Below are positions 49,477 through 59,264 of a DNA stretch of 64,000 nt, in pieces. The position numbers were made by a program, and so were the translations under genes. The notes under the pieces are model-generated. The model saw nothing but the letters and a program-made list of their open reading frames with translations. It ran no database searches and was not told the origin of the DNA. How positions within the stretch are numbered: the first letter of the stretch is position 1; each line of letters begins with the position of its first letter. The DNA comes from Gemmobacter sp. 24YEA27. Lineage in GTDB: Bacteria > Pseudomonadota > Alphaproteobacteria > Rhodobacterales > Rhodobacteraceae. Location of the stretch: NCBI RefSeq assembly GCF_030052995.1, contig NZ_JASJPW010000009.1, positions 5,962 through 69,961 on the forward strand, given 5' to 3'.

Positions 49477-50460
49477 CTATTCCCGGTATTCCGGCTGCTG
49501 CGCCCATGTCCAGGCATCACCGATCATCTGCCGCAGGGTCGAGCGTTTCGGCTCCCAGCCCAGTTCCTCAACTGCCCGGGCCGAGCCCGAGACCAGCGCC
49601 ACCGCATCGCCTGGGCGGCGCTCACCCTGGATGATCGGCACCTCCCTGTTGGTAACGGTGCGGGCGGCATCGATCACCTCGCGCACGGAAAAGCCTCTTC
49701 CGGTGCCGAGGTTGAAGGCCCGGGTGCCCTTGCCGTCCAGCAGCCATTTCAGCCCCAGCACATGAGCATCGACCAGATCCGATACATGGACATAGTCGCG
49801 CACGCAGGTGCCGTCGCGGGTGGCGTAATCGGAGCCGAAGACGGTCAGCGCAGGGCGCTTACCCGCCACCGCCTCCAGCATGAGCGGGATCAGATGTGTC
49901 TCGGGCTGGTGCTGTTCACCCAGCTGCCCCTCGGGATCGGCGCCCGCTACGTTGAAATAGCGGAAGATCACATGGTTCAGTGGATAGGCCGCCGCGAAAT
50001 CACCAAGGATATTCTCGATGGCCTTTTTCGAGCCGCCATAGGCATTGATCGGGTATTGCGGCGTGGTCTCGGTCAACACCACCCCATCCTGATCGCCATA
50101 AGTGGCGCAGGTCGAGGAGAAGACGAAATTACCGATCCCGGCCGCCACCGTTGCCTCGATCAGGTTCAGCGCGCCCTCAACATTCACCCGCCAGTATTTG
50201 CCGGGATCCTTCATCGACTCGCCCACCAGTGACAGCGCCGCGAAATGCATCACCGCAATGGGCCGGTGTTCGGCCAGCGCTGCATCGATCGAGGCGCGGT
50301 CCAGGAGATCTCCCCTGGCCAGCGGCCCGTATTTTACCGCCTCGGCCCAGCCGGTCGAGAGATTGTCGAAAGCCACCGGCAAAAACCCGGCCCGTGCCAG
50401 CGCCTTACAGGCATGCGACCCGATATACCCGGCACCACCCGTCACAAGAACGCGGTCCAT
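49477..50460 (-). CDS. galE: UDP-glucose 4-epimerase
   Basis: The 327-residue SDR-type epimerase has the NAD-binding motif VTGGAGYIGSHACKAL at its start, the catalytic YGGSKKAIE (Tyr/Lys) and HVIFRYFNVAGADPEG. It interconverts UDP-glucose and UDP-galactose for exopolysaccharide or lipopolysaccharide synthesis. ATG 50460 is chosen over an upstream in-frame start because of its AAAGGA ribosome site and the family N-terminus. The remnant of a mannose-phosphate enzyme lies just upstream, so this may be a relic of a larger polysaccharide locus. Confidence 0.95.
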   Translation of the reverse strand: MDRVLVTGGAGYIGSHACKALARAGFLPVAFDNLSTGWAEAVKYGPLARGDLLDRASIDAALAEHRPIAVMHFAALSLVGESMKDPGKYWRVNVEGALNLIEATVAAGIGNFVFSSTCATYGDQDGVVLTETTPQYPINAYGGSKKAIENILGDFAAAYPLNHVIFRYFNVAGADPEGQLGEQHQPETHLIPLMLEAVAGKRPALTVFGSDYATRDGTCVRDYVHVSDLVDAHVLGLKWLLDGKGTRAFNLGTGRGFSVREVIDAARTVTNREVPIIQGERRPGDAVALVSGSARAVEELGWEPKRSTLRQMIGDAWTWAQQPEYRE

Positions 50461-50651
50461 CAGATGTCCTTTGCGAATCTCATCCGCCCGATGCCTAGCG
50501 CGCAGAGAACGCAAAAGCCAGAAAGTCCGGACCGGAAGCGGAGCAGATATGCGAGGCTGGTCAATTCAGATCCAGACTGCCTGTAGCGTGTACGCGGCAA
50601 GGGGCGGCCCGGTATTGCCGGGCCAGCGCTTCGGGCGAAATCAGACCGATA

Positions 50652-50990
50652 TCAGCCCTTCGCGCCCTGGCCGACATCATAGACTTCTCCGTAGCGGATG
50701 AGGTCATCCTCGCCCCCTTGCCGGGGTTCTCGATCCTGTGGGCGGCGCCCAGGGGGATATAGGCCGGCTGGTTCTCGCGGATCAGTTTCACCTGATCATC
50801 AGTGGTCACATTTGCCGTTCCCTCGACCACGACGCAATGCACGGCGCGATGTTCAGGCGATTGATGTGACAGGACAGCGCCCGATCTCACGACGATGCGC
50901 CTGACCTGAAGACACTCGCCGATGACCAGGCTTTGCAACATGCCCCGGGGGCGGTGCCCGGTCCCCTGGTCGGATTTCGAGAGCAGGAGG
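50652..50990 (-). pseudogene. Mannose-1-phosphate guanylyltransferase/mannose-6-phosphate isomerase, C-terminal cupin remnant
   Basis: The translated segment SLVIGECLQVRRIVVRSGAV, then VVVEGTANVTTDDQVKLIRE and IPLGAAHRIENPGKG matches the cupin end of ManC/AlgA-type enzymes. Another frame then gives GEDDLIRYGEVYDVGQGAKG and a stop; the switch is at the C5 run 50713-50717, and about ten residues normally present there are also missing. The nucleotidyltransferase part is absent. It is a decayed fragment. Confidence 0.65.
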
Positions 50991-51202
50991 GGCCGCCGCC
51001 AGTTCGGCAGCGCCGTATTTCAACGTTCCAGCTCTGTCAGACCCTGTTGGGGCGCGATCTCGATCCCGGCCAGCTGTTCAGCCTTCCTCTCCAGGGAGCG
51101 CCCCCCATCGAGCCTTGAGTTCAGACACCTGAGGAACTCTGTTCAGCCACACTATAAAAGCGTGCGCCCTGTGCGCCGTAAGCACAGATGTCCGGGTCTA
51201 AG

Positions 51203-52801
51203 TCAGCCAGCAGATCCAAGGATCAGATCGGCGGCTTTTTCCGCGATCATGAAAACGGCCGCCTGGGTGTTTCCGGCAACCACTGTCGGCATCACGGATG
51301 CGTCGGTAATGCGCAACCCTGCCAACCCGTGCAGCTTCAGGGACGGGTCAACAACAGCCATCGGGTCGGTGCCCATCTTTGCCGTTCCGGCATTGTGATA
51401 GATGGTCTGGCCATTGCGGCGGGTGAACTCGTCCCAATCGGCCTCGCTTGCGCAATCCGGGCCAGGGCTCATTTCATGCGCGACATAGGGCGCAAGCGCC
51501 TTTTGCCCCACAATGTCACGCGCGATCTGCATCCCGCGGCGCATGACGATCAGATCCGCTGGTGACGAGAGGAAGTTCGGAGCGATTGCCGGCTGCGCAT
51601 ATGGATCGGCGGTACGGATATGAATGGAACCAACGCTTTCCGGGCGCAGCTGGGTGACGCCGATCGTCATACCGGGCTGATGATCCAGGATCCGCTTTGC
51701 CGCATCGGCGTAGCTTGCATGCATGAAGAAGTACTGAATGTCGGCATCTTCCAGATCGGGGCGGGTTTTGACGAAGCCCGCCGCCATCCCGGTGCCCAGT
51801 GTGAGGATCCCTTTGCGGGTGCTGAAATATTGCAGCACAGCACGCGGCAGAGACAGGCCACGGGTCTGTTCGTTCAGCGTGACCGGCTTTGTCACGCGCC
51901 AGTTCATCCGGGTGCAGTAATGGTCCTGATAATTCTCGCCAACGCCGCGCAGCGCATGGCGCGTTTCGATCCCGCATCGCGCCAGCAGATCCGGATTGCC
52001 GATGCCCGAGAGTTCCAGGATCTGTGGGGTCTGCACAGCGCCGGCGCAGAGAACAACCTCGCGACCTGCGGACATGGTGATGTCACGACCGTTCTTGCGC
52101 CAGGTCGCGCCGGTAACCCTGCGGCCCTCGATTTCCAGCCGCAGGATATGGGCATTGGTTTCAACCCGCAGATTGGGCCGCTTGCGGGCCGGGGCCAGAT
52201 AGGCCTTTTCGGCAGAGATCCGGCGGCCCTTCTTCTGGTTTACCTGATAATAGCCGAAGCCTTCCTGGCTGCCGTCATTGTAATCCGGGTTGCGCGGATA
52301 ACCGGCCTCCTGGGCCGCGTGGATGAAGGCCTCGGCTAGTTCCGGTCGCAATCCGACCTCTGTCACCGGAACTGGACCGCCCTTGTGACGCGTTTCGCCC
52401 TCCTCTCCGGCGAAATCCTCGATCTTGCGAAACCAGGGCAGCACATCGGCGAAACTCCAGCCCGTTGCCCCCTTCTGCGCCCATTGGTCGAAGTCACGCG
52501 CCTGGCCCCTGACCCAGATCATCCCGTTGATCAGGGTCGACCCACCAAGGCCCTTGCCGCGCGGAATCGATATCTGGCGGTCATAGGTCGCCGGCTCTGG
52601 CTCCGAGGTGAAACGCCAGTTGTAAACCGGATCGACAAGCAATTTGGAAAAGCCCGCCGGGATATCGATCCACATGCTTTTTGGCTCGCCGCCACCTTCG
52701 ACCAGCAGCACCCGGTGGCGGCCATTCTCTGACAGCCGGTTCGCCAGCACGCAGCCCGCCGTGCCGCCACCCAGAATGATATAGTCGAATTGCTCTGTCA
52801 T
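51203..52801 (-). CDS. GMC-family FAD oxidoreductase (choline dehydrogenase-like)
   Basis: The 532-residue flavoprotein starts with the FAD motif YIILGGGTAGCVLANRLSEN, has the GMC signature RGKGLGGSTLINGMIWVRG, the second signature GAVQTPQILELSGIG and the catalytic-base motif YHNAGTAKMG near the C-terminus. It oxidises an alcohol; the substrate (polyol, choline-like or aromatic alcohol) is not predictable. It is the last gene of a minus-strand run with a GntR regulator and the GMC/FAD-oxidase chimera. The ABC importer and LhgO/aldehyde dehydrogenase genes diverge on the other side. Confidence 0.93.
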   Translation of the reverse strand: MTEQFDYIILGGGTAGCVLANRLSENGRHRVLLVEGGGEPKSMWIDIPAGFSKLLVDPVYNWRFTSEPEPATYDRQISIPRGKGLGGSTLINGMIWVRGQARDFDQWAQKGATGWSFADVLPWFRKIEDFAGEEGETRHKGGPVPVTEVGLRPELAEAFIHAAQEAGYPRNPDYNDGSQEGFGYYQVNQKKGRRISAEKAYLAPARKRPNLRVETNAHILRLEIEGRRVTGATWRKNGRDITMSAGREVVLCAGAVQTPQILELSGIGNPDLLARCGIETRHALRGVGENYQDHYCTRMNWRVTKPVTLNEQTRGLSLPRAVLQYFSTRKGILTLGTGMAAGFVKTRPDLEDADIQYFFMHASYADAAKRILDHQPGMTIGVTQLRPESVGSIHIRTADPYAQPAIAPNFLSSPADLIVMRRGMQIARDIVGQKALAPYVAHEMSPGPDCASEADWDEFTRRNGQTIYHNAGTAKMGTDPMAVVDPSLKLHGLAGLRITDASVMPTVVAGNTQAAVFMIAEKAADLILGSAG

Positions 52802-52804
52802 GGA

Positions 52805-53463
52805 TCAGGCTCCGGGAATGAGTTTGCCGGGATTGAGGAGGTTCAGCGGATCGAGCGCCGCTTTGATCCGGCGCTGAAGCGCCAGCTGCGCGGCCGGCAG
52901 CAGGCGCCCGACCTCGGTAAGGCGGTAGCTGCCAACACCGTGTTCGGCCGTCACCGAACCACCGCAGGCAATCACCAGATCATGCACAGCGCGGTTCAGG
53001 GTGCCTGCGGCCCGAGGCCGGTCGGTGAGAATGTTGAAATGCAGATTGCCATCTCCGATATGGCCGAAGACATGCGGTTGCAGCCGGGCGCCGGTCTGCG
53101 CGGCGACATCCGCCAGCACGTCCCGGCTTTTCAGCAGGAAATCGGGGATCCTGGCGACAGGCACTGAAACATCGTGCTTTACCGAGGTCCCGCTGGCGGC
53201 TTCGGCCTCGGTCAGGCTTTCGCGCAGACGCGATTGTTCAGGCCGGGTTCCGGCACACCCGTATACATCCAGTTGACGCCCGGGGCCCGAAACAGCTTGC
53301 CATAGCCCAGGGGGATATGGATCCATGGATTGCGGTCTTCTCCTCCGGCCTCGACCAGGGCAACCCGGATCGAGGGATCCTCGGTCAGCCGGGCGGCAAC
53401 GACGGCACCAGCAGACCCTGCCCCGACTACGATGTAGTCGGGGATTTCTCCTCCCAGAGACAT
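52805..53463 (-). pseudogene. Deletion chimera: GMC oxidoreductase N-terminus joined to FAD-linked oxidase C-terminus
   Basis: From ATG 53463 (ribosome site GAGGAGG) the sequence encodes about 75 residues of a GMC oxidoreductase (DYIVVGAGSAGAVVAARLTE; GVNWMYTGVPEPGLNNR), then stops. Overlapping the junction (about 53221-53242) begins, in another frame, the C-terminal third of a GlcD/D-2-hydroxyacid-dehydrogenase-type flavoprotein: ESLTEAEAASGTSVKHDVSV, HVFGHIGDGNLHFNI and TAEHGVGSYR, ending at 52805. A deletion of roughly 2.3 kb fusing two adjacent genes explains this. Neither enzyme can be functional. Confidence 0.85.
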
Positions 53464-53473
53464 AGTGTCCTCC

Positions 53474-54166
53474 TCAGAACAGCCCGTAGAGCCGTCTGTA
53501 AACATCAACGGCCGGGCTGATATGGCCCACCGTCACTTCGATCAGGCGCGCGACATCGCCATCTGCGATGGCGCTGATGATGGCGCGATGGTCTTCGCGC
53601 GACTTCTGCGAGAGGCTTTTATCCGTCAAAGCCCGCGAGATGATCGCCGAAGCATTCAGCCAGTAACTGTGCTGCAGCTTTGCCAGCTCGGCATTGCGGC
53701 AGTAATCGAACAGCATTGTATGGAAAGCGTCATTTGCCTCGGCGGCAGCCTCCAGCCGGTCTTCTTCCAGGGCCTTTTCGTAATCGGCATTGACCGCTGT
53801 AAGCCTGGTCACCAGCTCCTCCCGACGATCAAGGTCAAGAAAGCGCGCGCCCTCACGTTGCAGCATGACACGCACCTCATAAAGGTCGGTCAGCTCCTGC
53901 GCAGTCATCGCCTTGACCTCGACACCCCGATTGGCCTTGCGCTCGATCAGGCCCACGCGGTCCAGCAGCTCGAAGGCCTGGCGGACATTGTGGTTTGTGG
54001 TCCCGAAACGTTCACAAAGATCGCTTTCGACCAGCCTCTGCCGCGGCATCAGCCTGCCAAAGGCAATGTCGTGGCGCAGAGCCTGGTAGATGACTTCGGC
54101 CATGCGGACCTTGCCGGCTTCCGGTGCTGTCGCGGATGCGCTGAGCACCCTTTGATTGCGTGGCAT
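53474..54166 (-). CDS. GntR-family transcriptional regulator (FCD domain)
   Basis: The 230-residue protein has the FadR-type winged helix (YQALRHDIAFGRLMPRQRLV; FGTTNHNVRQAFELLDRVGL) and an FCD domain with candidate ligand residues EVRVMLQREGARF, NDAFHTMLFDYCRN and EDHRAIISAIADGD. It is divergent from the sugar-type ABC operon, with 180 bp between the starts, and co-directional with the flavoenzyme genes, so it probably controls both sides. Confidence 0.92.
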   Translation of the reverse strand: MPRNQRVLSASATAPEAGKVRMAEVIYQALRHDIAFGRLMPRQRLVESDLCERFGTTNHNVRQAFELLDRVGLIERKANRGVEVKAMTAQELTDLYEVRVMLQREGARFLDLDRREELVTRLTAVNADYEKALEEDRLEAAAEANDAFHTMLFDYCRNAELAKLQHSYWLNASAIISRALTDKSLSQKSREDHRAIISAIADGDVARLIEVTVGHISPAVDVYRRLYGLF

Positions 54167-54240
54167 TGACCCCCTCCTTCCGAGCCAGAGCGATAGCGGC
54201 CCCCGTGCGGGCTGTCAATTCACTCGACCAAACAATCATC

Positions 54241-54257
54241 ATAATCATCGAAATTAT
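54241..54257. promoter_or_regulatory. Candidate GntR operator in the divergent promoter region
   Basis: ATAAT and ATTAT arms are separated by 7 bp in a low-GC stretch between the divergent GntR and ABC genes; a GATAAT-type half-site recurs at about 54274. A plausible site for the adjacent regulator. Confidence 0.35.
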
Positions 54258-54347
54258 TATGGACTAGATTGTCGATAATCTGTAGTTCGACACCGGCACC
54301 AGCCAGAGAAGAGTCCGGCTGGCGATTTCATCTTCAGGGAGGAACCA

Positions 54348-55415
54348 ATGGATTTCATTGCACGAAAGAAGCTTGCTGAGGCCGCGCTGTCCGCCGCGAA
54401 TCTCTCGCGCAGGCAGATGCTGGGCGGGACTGCGGCAGCCCTTGCGGCAACGACGCTCTTTGCGCCTTCCGTCATTCGCGCCCAGGGCGCGCCGGTGCGG
54501 GTCGGGATCGGTCTCAATTATGGCCCGTTCAACCAGCCCTGGCGGCGTGGCTGCTGGAAGATCGCGCAGACCGTGACCGAAGGGGGCGGTGAGGTGGTTG
54601 CGGTGCGCGGCGAGCCTTCCAAGCAATCCGAACAGGACGCAGCGCTTGCCCTGCTTGACCGTGACATCAATGTGCTTGTTCTGGGGATCTATTCGCTGGA
54701 GTCCGAGACGGCTTTCATCGTTGACGAGGCGCATAAGCGCGGCATCAAGACCGTCGGCTTCTGTGTGAACGTCAAGGATTCGCCTGCGGTTCTGGAAGAT
54801 ACCTGGGGCGCCGCGATCACCATGGGGCATTTCATCCAGAACGCGCTTGGCCGCCAGGGCCGGATCGCCCAGACCGCCGAATCGCGTGGCTTCTACACGC
54901 CGTTCGACATGCAGTCGGACATGCTTTCGCTGATGACCACCTTCGAGCCGCGCATGGAAATGCTGCCCTTCATTTCGGGTTCCGTCTCAAGCGAGGACCA
55001 GATCTCGAAAGGCCGCGAGAATATGCTCGCGCTTCTCCAGGCCAATCCCGAGCCGGGCTCGATTGCCGCCTTCATGTCCTGGTGGTGGCCGCTGACCATC
55101 GGTGCCATGCAGGCCGTGCAGCAGATGGGCCGCAGTGAAGTGAAGCTGTTCAACAACTTCACCTCGGATCAGCTGCTGGGCGAGATGGCCACGGGCAATT
55201 CGCAGATCGAATTCTCGACCGACGTCCCCTATCACATCATCGGCGAAGAGGTCGGCAGGATTGCCCTCGCGCTTGGCCGTGGTGAACAGGTGCCGAATAT
55301 CAGCCATCGCGCGCCGGTGCAGACGATTTTGCCGGAAGAAGCCGCGAAAGTGCATGATGAAATCCGCGCCATGGATGACGCGGCGATCGCCTTTCTGAAG
55401 CCTTTCGGCGGCTGA
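54348..55415 (+). CDS. Sugar-type ABC transporter substrate-binding protein (Tat signal)
   Basis: The 355-residue protein has a twin-arginine-like leader, LSRRQMLGGTAAALAATTLF ending at about VIRAQGA, then a periplasmic-binding-protein fold of the ribose/autoinducer class (NYGPFNQPWRRGCWKIAQTV; SEQDAALALLDRDINVLVLG). A ribosome site (AGGGAGGA) precedes ATG 54348. It delivers the unknown substrate to the RbsC-like permease that follows. Confidence 0.88.
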   Translation: MDFIARKKLAEAALSAANLSRRQMLGGTAAALAATTLFAPSVIRAQGAPVRVGIGLNYGPFNQPWRRGCWKIAQTVTEGGGEVVAVRGEPSKQSEQDAALALLDRDINVLVLGIYSLESETAFIVDEAHKRGIKTVGFCVNVKDSPAVLEDTWGAAITMGHFIQNALGRQGRIAQTAESRGFYTPFDMQSDMLSLMTTFEPRMEMLPFISGSVSSEDQISKGRENMLALLQANPEPGSIAAFMSWWWPLTIGAMQAVQQMGRSEVKLFNNFTSDQLLGEMATGNSQIEFSTDVPYHIIGEEVGRIALALGRGEQVPNISHRAPVQTILPEEAAKVHDEIRAMDDAAIAFLKPFGG

Positions 55416-55533
55416 TCCGCCGTTTTGCTTCGGGTGCCCTGACCGGGGCACCCAACCTCCGCTCCAACCTCGCGCGCCGGTCCGACCGCAATGCGGTCAG
55501 GGCCGTGCCGCCTGAAGCCCACGGGACATTAAG

Positions 55534-56547
55534 ATGACAACCGCAACGCAAGCCGCAGCCGGACGGTCCGAGGCCGCGGGTCAGGACAAAACCCACCCAT
55601 TCGTCAGGTTCCTGCGGGTCTGGGGCACGATCCTTGTAATCCTTGCCGTCGCAATCGGCTTTTCGATTGCGTCACCCTATTTCCTGACCGTCTCGAACAT
55701 GAACAATATCGTGTTCTCGATGTTCACCTGCGCCCTGTTGTCGATCGGGCTGACCTATGTGGTCGCCGCCGGCAGCTTTGATCTGGCGATCGGCACCACC
55801 GTGACCACGGCATCCATCGTCTGCGCCATGCTGATCCCGGTGACCGGAGCACCCATGGCCATTGTGCTGGCCTTGCTTGCCTCGATGGCGATTGGTCTCG
55901 TCAACGGGCTGCTGGTCACGTGGTTTCGTATCTCGGGGATCGTCGGAACCATCGGGGTGATGTTTCTGCTTGAAGGCCTGAACCAGTATCTGACCGGCGG
56001 CTATCAGATTGCTGTCGGTTATGAGGAAACCTTTTTCCGCTGGCTGGGACAGGGTCGCTACGGCATGATCGCGGTGAAATCGGTCTTCCTGTTCTTCTTC
56101 TTCGCCATCGCCTTCATCATCGCGAACAAGCTGCGCACCGGCCATTATATCAGCGCGGTCGGAGACAATCCGCTGGCTGCCTTCTATTCCGGCATTCCGG
56201 TCTATCGCTGGGTCACGGTCAGCTTTGTGCTTTGCGCCTTTTTCTGTGGTGTGGCCGGTGTCTTCCTTGCCGCCACCTCGTCCTCGGCGCAGCCGGTTGG
56301 CGGTGCGGGTTACCTGCTTGAGGCCTTTGCCGCCGTCTTCCTGGGGGCGACCATCCTTGGCAAGGGCAAGCCCCATGTTCTGGGAACCCTGCTCGGCGTC
56401 TTTTTCCTCTACATGGTCTCGAATGGCATGACCCAGTTCGGCATCGACAGCTCGGCGCGCAAGCTTTTCAACGGCTTTGTTCTGCTGATCGCGGTCGGGG
56501 CGAATGCCTTCCTGAACCGTGAAGAGCTGCATCTGAAGTTCATCTGA
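55534..56547 (+). CDS. Sugar-type ABC transporter permease (RbsC-like)
   Basis: The 337-residue protein has about nine membrane helices and the BPD_transp_2 pattern: SNMNNIVFSMFTCALLSIGL, YVVAAGSFDLAIGTTVTTAS and GGAGYLLEAFAAVFLGATIL, the usual GSG-type central and C-terminal motifs of the RbsC family. It forms the channel of the importer; binding-protein gene upstream, ATPase gene 16 bases downstream. Confidence 0.93.
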   Translation: MTTATQAAAGRSEAAGQDKTHPFVRFLRVWGTILVILAVAIGFSIASPYFLTVSNMNNIVFSMFTCALLSIGLTYVVAAGSFDLAIGTTVTTASIVCAMLIPVTGAPMAIVLALLASMAIGLVNGLLVTWFRISGIVGTIGVMFLLEGLNQYLTGGYQIAVGYEETFFRWLGQGRYGMIAVKSVFLFFFFAIAFIIANKLRTGHYISAVGDNPLAAFYSGIPVYRWVTVSFVLCAFFCGVAGVFLAATSSSAQPVGGAGYLLEAFAAVFLGATILGKGKPHVLGTLLGVFFLYMVSNGMTQFGIDSSARKLFNGFVLLIAVGANAFLNREELHLKFI

Positions 56548-56563
56548 GGCGGGGTGCAGTACA

Positions 56564-58080
56564 ATGGCAAATTCAGATGATCAGACCCCGCTGGTTGAGA
56601 TCCGCGCTCTGCACAAGGATTTCTCAGGGGTGCAGGTGCTCAGGGGCATCGATCTCGCCTTTGGCAAGGGGGAAATCCATGCCCTTCTGGGCGAGAATGG
56701 CGCTGGTAAGTCCACGCTGATCAAGATCATGACCGGGGTCTATACCGCCTCTTCGGGCGAGATCCTGGTCGATGGCCAGGCCTTTCACGGTGCCTCGCCC
56801 AAAGCCGCCAATGCGGCGGGCCTCGGCGCTGTCTACCAGGATGCAGAACTGGCCTGGCAGATGAGCGTCGCGGAAAACCTGCTGCTGGGAGAGGAAGGCG
56901 GCTGGGTAAACCGCCGGGCGCTGGAACGGCGGGCGAAAGACATCCTGAACCGGATCGGGCTCGATATCGATCCGGCAGCGCGGGCCGGGTCACTGACGGC
57001 GGCCCAGATGCAGATGCTGACGCTGGCAACCCTGTTCCACCGCAAATTCCGTCTGATCATCCTTGATGAGCCGACCGCCCGGCTTTCGGGGCGCGAAAGC
57101 GAGCTGCTTTTCGACCTGATCCGCCGGTTCAGGGACGAAGGGCTGACCATCGTCTATATCTCGCACCGGCTGAACGAGGTGAAGCTGCTTTGCGACCGGG
57201 CCACCATCCTGCGCGATGGCAAAGTGGTGCGGACCCTGGAACGCGACGAGATTGACGAGGCACTGGTCACCCGGCTGATGGTCAACCGTTCCGCCGGAGA
57301 ACTGGCCGTCACAAATCCCGGTCATGCCCGCCCCGGGATTGCGCTTGAGGTCCGTGGCCTGAGCACCGCCCGGCTGGAGCCAGTGGATTTCACCCTGCAC
57401 AAAGGCGAGATCCTCGGCATTACCGGGCCGATTGGCGGTGGTATGGAACAGATCGAAAAGGCCCTCTCCGGGCTGGTCGACTATCAGGGAGAGATCCGGG
57501 TCGACGGGCAGGCAGTGCGGTTGCGGGCGCCGCAGGACGCGCTGGCGGCAGGGATCGCGCTGATCCCCGAAGACCGTCGCAAGCAGGCTTTGTTCCCCAA
57601 TCTCTCGCTGGCAGAGAATGTCTCGCTGCCGGTGCTGGACCGCCTTTCGCGCCTTGGCGTGGTCGGCCATTCGGCGGTCCTCCGCCATGGTCGCGCGGTT
57701 GTCGGGCAGCTTGCCATTCACCCGGCTGCGCCTGCGACGAAAATGCGTTACTTCTCGGGGGTAACCAGCAAAAGGCAGTGATTGGTAAATGGCTGAAGCG
57801 GGAGCAGAAGATTTATATCTTTTCCGAACCCACCTCGGGCGTTGACGTGGGCGCGATCCGACAGATTTACGAAATCATGCTGGAAATGGCTGCGAGCGGC
57901 GCGGCGATCATCCTGCTTTCCACGTCTTTCGCCGAGCTGCTGGCCCTCAGCGAGCGCATTCTTGTCGTGCATTCGGGCAGGGTCGCGGTTGCGGCACCGC
58001 GCGCGGCGTTCGACCGGGATTCCCTTCTGGCGGCAACTCTTGGCGCCGGACTTCCTGACAAGGTGATGAATGAAACTTGA
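56564..58080 (+). CDS. Sugar-type ABC transporter ATP-binding protein (RbsA-like tandem ATPase; frameshifted in this sequence)
   Basis: The first ATPase half has Walker A GENGAGKSTLIK and Walker B LIILDEPTARLSGRES. The second half has the degenerate loop GPIGGGMEQIEKAL, typical of RbsA. The frame breaks at G5 57757-57761: MRYFSGG should continue NQQKAVIGKWLKREQKIYIF, as in every RbsA second signature, and one added G restores it. The intact product would be about 505 residues. The end overlaps lhgO by 11 bases. The first signature (LTAAQMQMLTLA) is somewhat divergent. Confidence 0.9.
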
Positions 58081-59263
58081 TCTCGTAGTGGTCGGGGGAG
58101 GGATTGTCGGTATTGCGACAGCCCTTTCCTATCAGGACCGCTATCCCGACGCTAAAATCCTGATCCTTGAGAAAGAAGCCGGGCTCGCCCGCCATCAGAC
58201 CGGTAACAATTCGGGCGTCATCCATGCCGGGGTCTATTATGCTCCGGGCTCGCTTAAGGCAAAGCTGTGCCGCAAGGGTGCGGTGATGGTGAAGGCCTTT
58301 TGCCGTCAGGCGGATATCCCGTTTGAGGAATGCGGCAAGCTCATCGTGGCGACCGATCCGCTGGAGGTTGCGCGCCTTCAGGGGCTGCGCGAACGCGCGG
58401 CGGCCAATGGCATTCCTTTCTCCGAAGTGAGCGGCCCAGAACTGCGTGACCGGGAACCGCTGATTAACGGGCTTGAGGCGCTGTTCTTTCCCGAAAGCGC
58501 GATTGTCGATTTCGGTCTCGTCACCCGCCGCATGGCCGAGCGCATAACCGAACGCGGTGGTGCGATCCGGCTGAATGCCAGAGTTACCGCAATCCGCGAG
58601 AGCCTTGACGGCGTCAGCCTGATTGCCGGTGGCGAGAAGATCGAGACCCGCCGTCTGGTGGTTTGTGGCGGGGCACAGGCGGACCGGCTGGCCCGGCTGG
58701 CGGGGCTTAAAACGGATTTCCGGATCATTCCGTTCCGGGGGGAATATTATCAGGTCGATCCCCGGCTGCGGTCGCAGATAAAGCATCTGATCTACCCGGT
58801 ACCCGACCCCGATCTGCCATTCCTTGGCATCCATCTGACACATGAGGTGAACAATCGCCTCAGCGTCGGGCCGAATGCGGTGCTTGGCCTTTCACGCGAG
58901 GGTCTGCCGCGGTTTTCGGTCAATTTGCGCGATCTCTTTGCCATCCTCAGCCATTCCGGCTTCTGGCGGTTTCTGAAGGGCAATCTGCGCTCAGGGCTGG
59001 CCGAATTGCGCAACTCGCTTTTCACCTCCAGCTATCTGGAGGCCTGCCGCAAATATATGCCCGGTCTGAAACGCAGTGATCTGAAGTCGCGCAAGGCCGG
59101 TGTGCGCGCCCAGGTCATCATGAATGACGGAACCATCATGCATGACTTCCTCGTGCTTGAGACGCCCCGCATGGTTCATATCTGCAATGCACCCTCGCCC
59201 GCTGCAACCTCGTCGCTGGCGATCGCTGAATACATCCTCGACACATATGTGAAGGAGCGCTGA
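58070..59263 (+). CDS. lhgO: L-2-hydroxyglutarate oxidase
   Basis: The 397-residue DAO-fold flavoprotein has the FAD motif VVVGGGIVGIATALSY at its start, then HQTGNNSGVIHAGVYY and KLCRKGAVMVKAFCRQ, characteristic of LhgO/L2HGDH, which oxidises L-2-hydroxyglutarate to 2-oxoglutarate and feeds electrons to the quinone pool. C-terminal segment SRKAGVRAQV is the usual substrate-site region. It lies between the ABC importer and an aldehyde dehydrogenase and may act on an analogous 2-hydroxy acid of the pathway. Confidence 0.9.
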   Translation: MKLDLVVVGGGIVGIATALSYQDRYPDAKILILEKEAGLARHQTGNNSGVIHAGVYYAPGSLKAKLCRKGAVMVKAFCRQADIPFEECGKLIVATDPLEVARLQGLRERAAANGIPFSEVSGPELRDREPLINGLEALFFPESAIVDFGLVTRRMAERITERGGAIRLNARVTAIRESLDGVSLIAGGEKIETRRLVVCGGAQADRLARLAGLKTDFRIIPFRGEYYQVDPRLRSQIKHLIYPVPDPDLPFLGIHLTHEVNNRLSVGPNAVLGLSREGLPRFSVNLRDLFAILSHSGFWRFLKGNLRSGLAELRNSLFTSSYLEACRKYMPGLKRSDLKSRKAGVRAQVIMNDGTIMHDFLVLETPRMVHICNAPSPAATSSLAIAEYILDTYVKER

Positions 59264-59264
59264 C

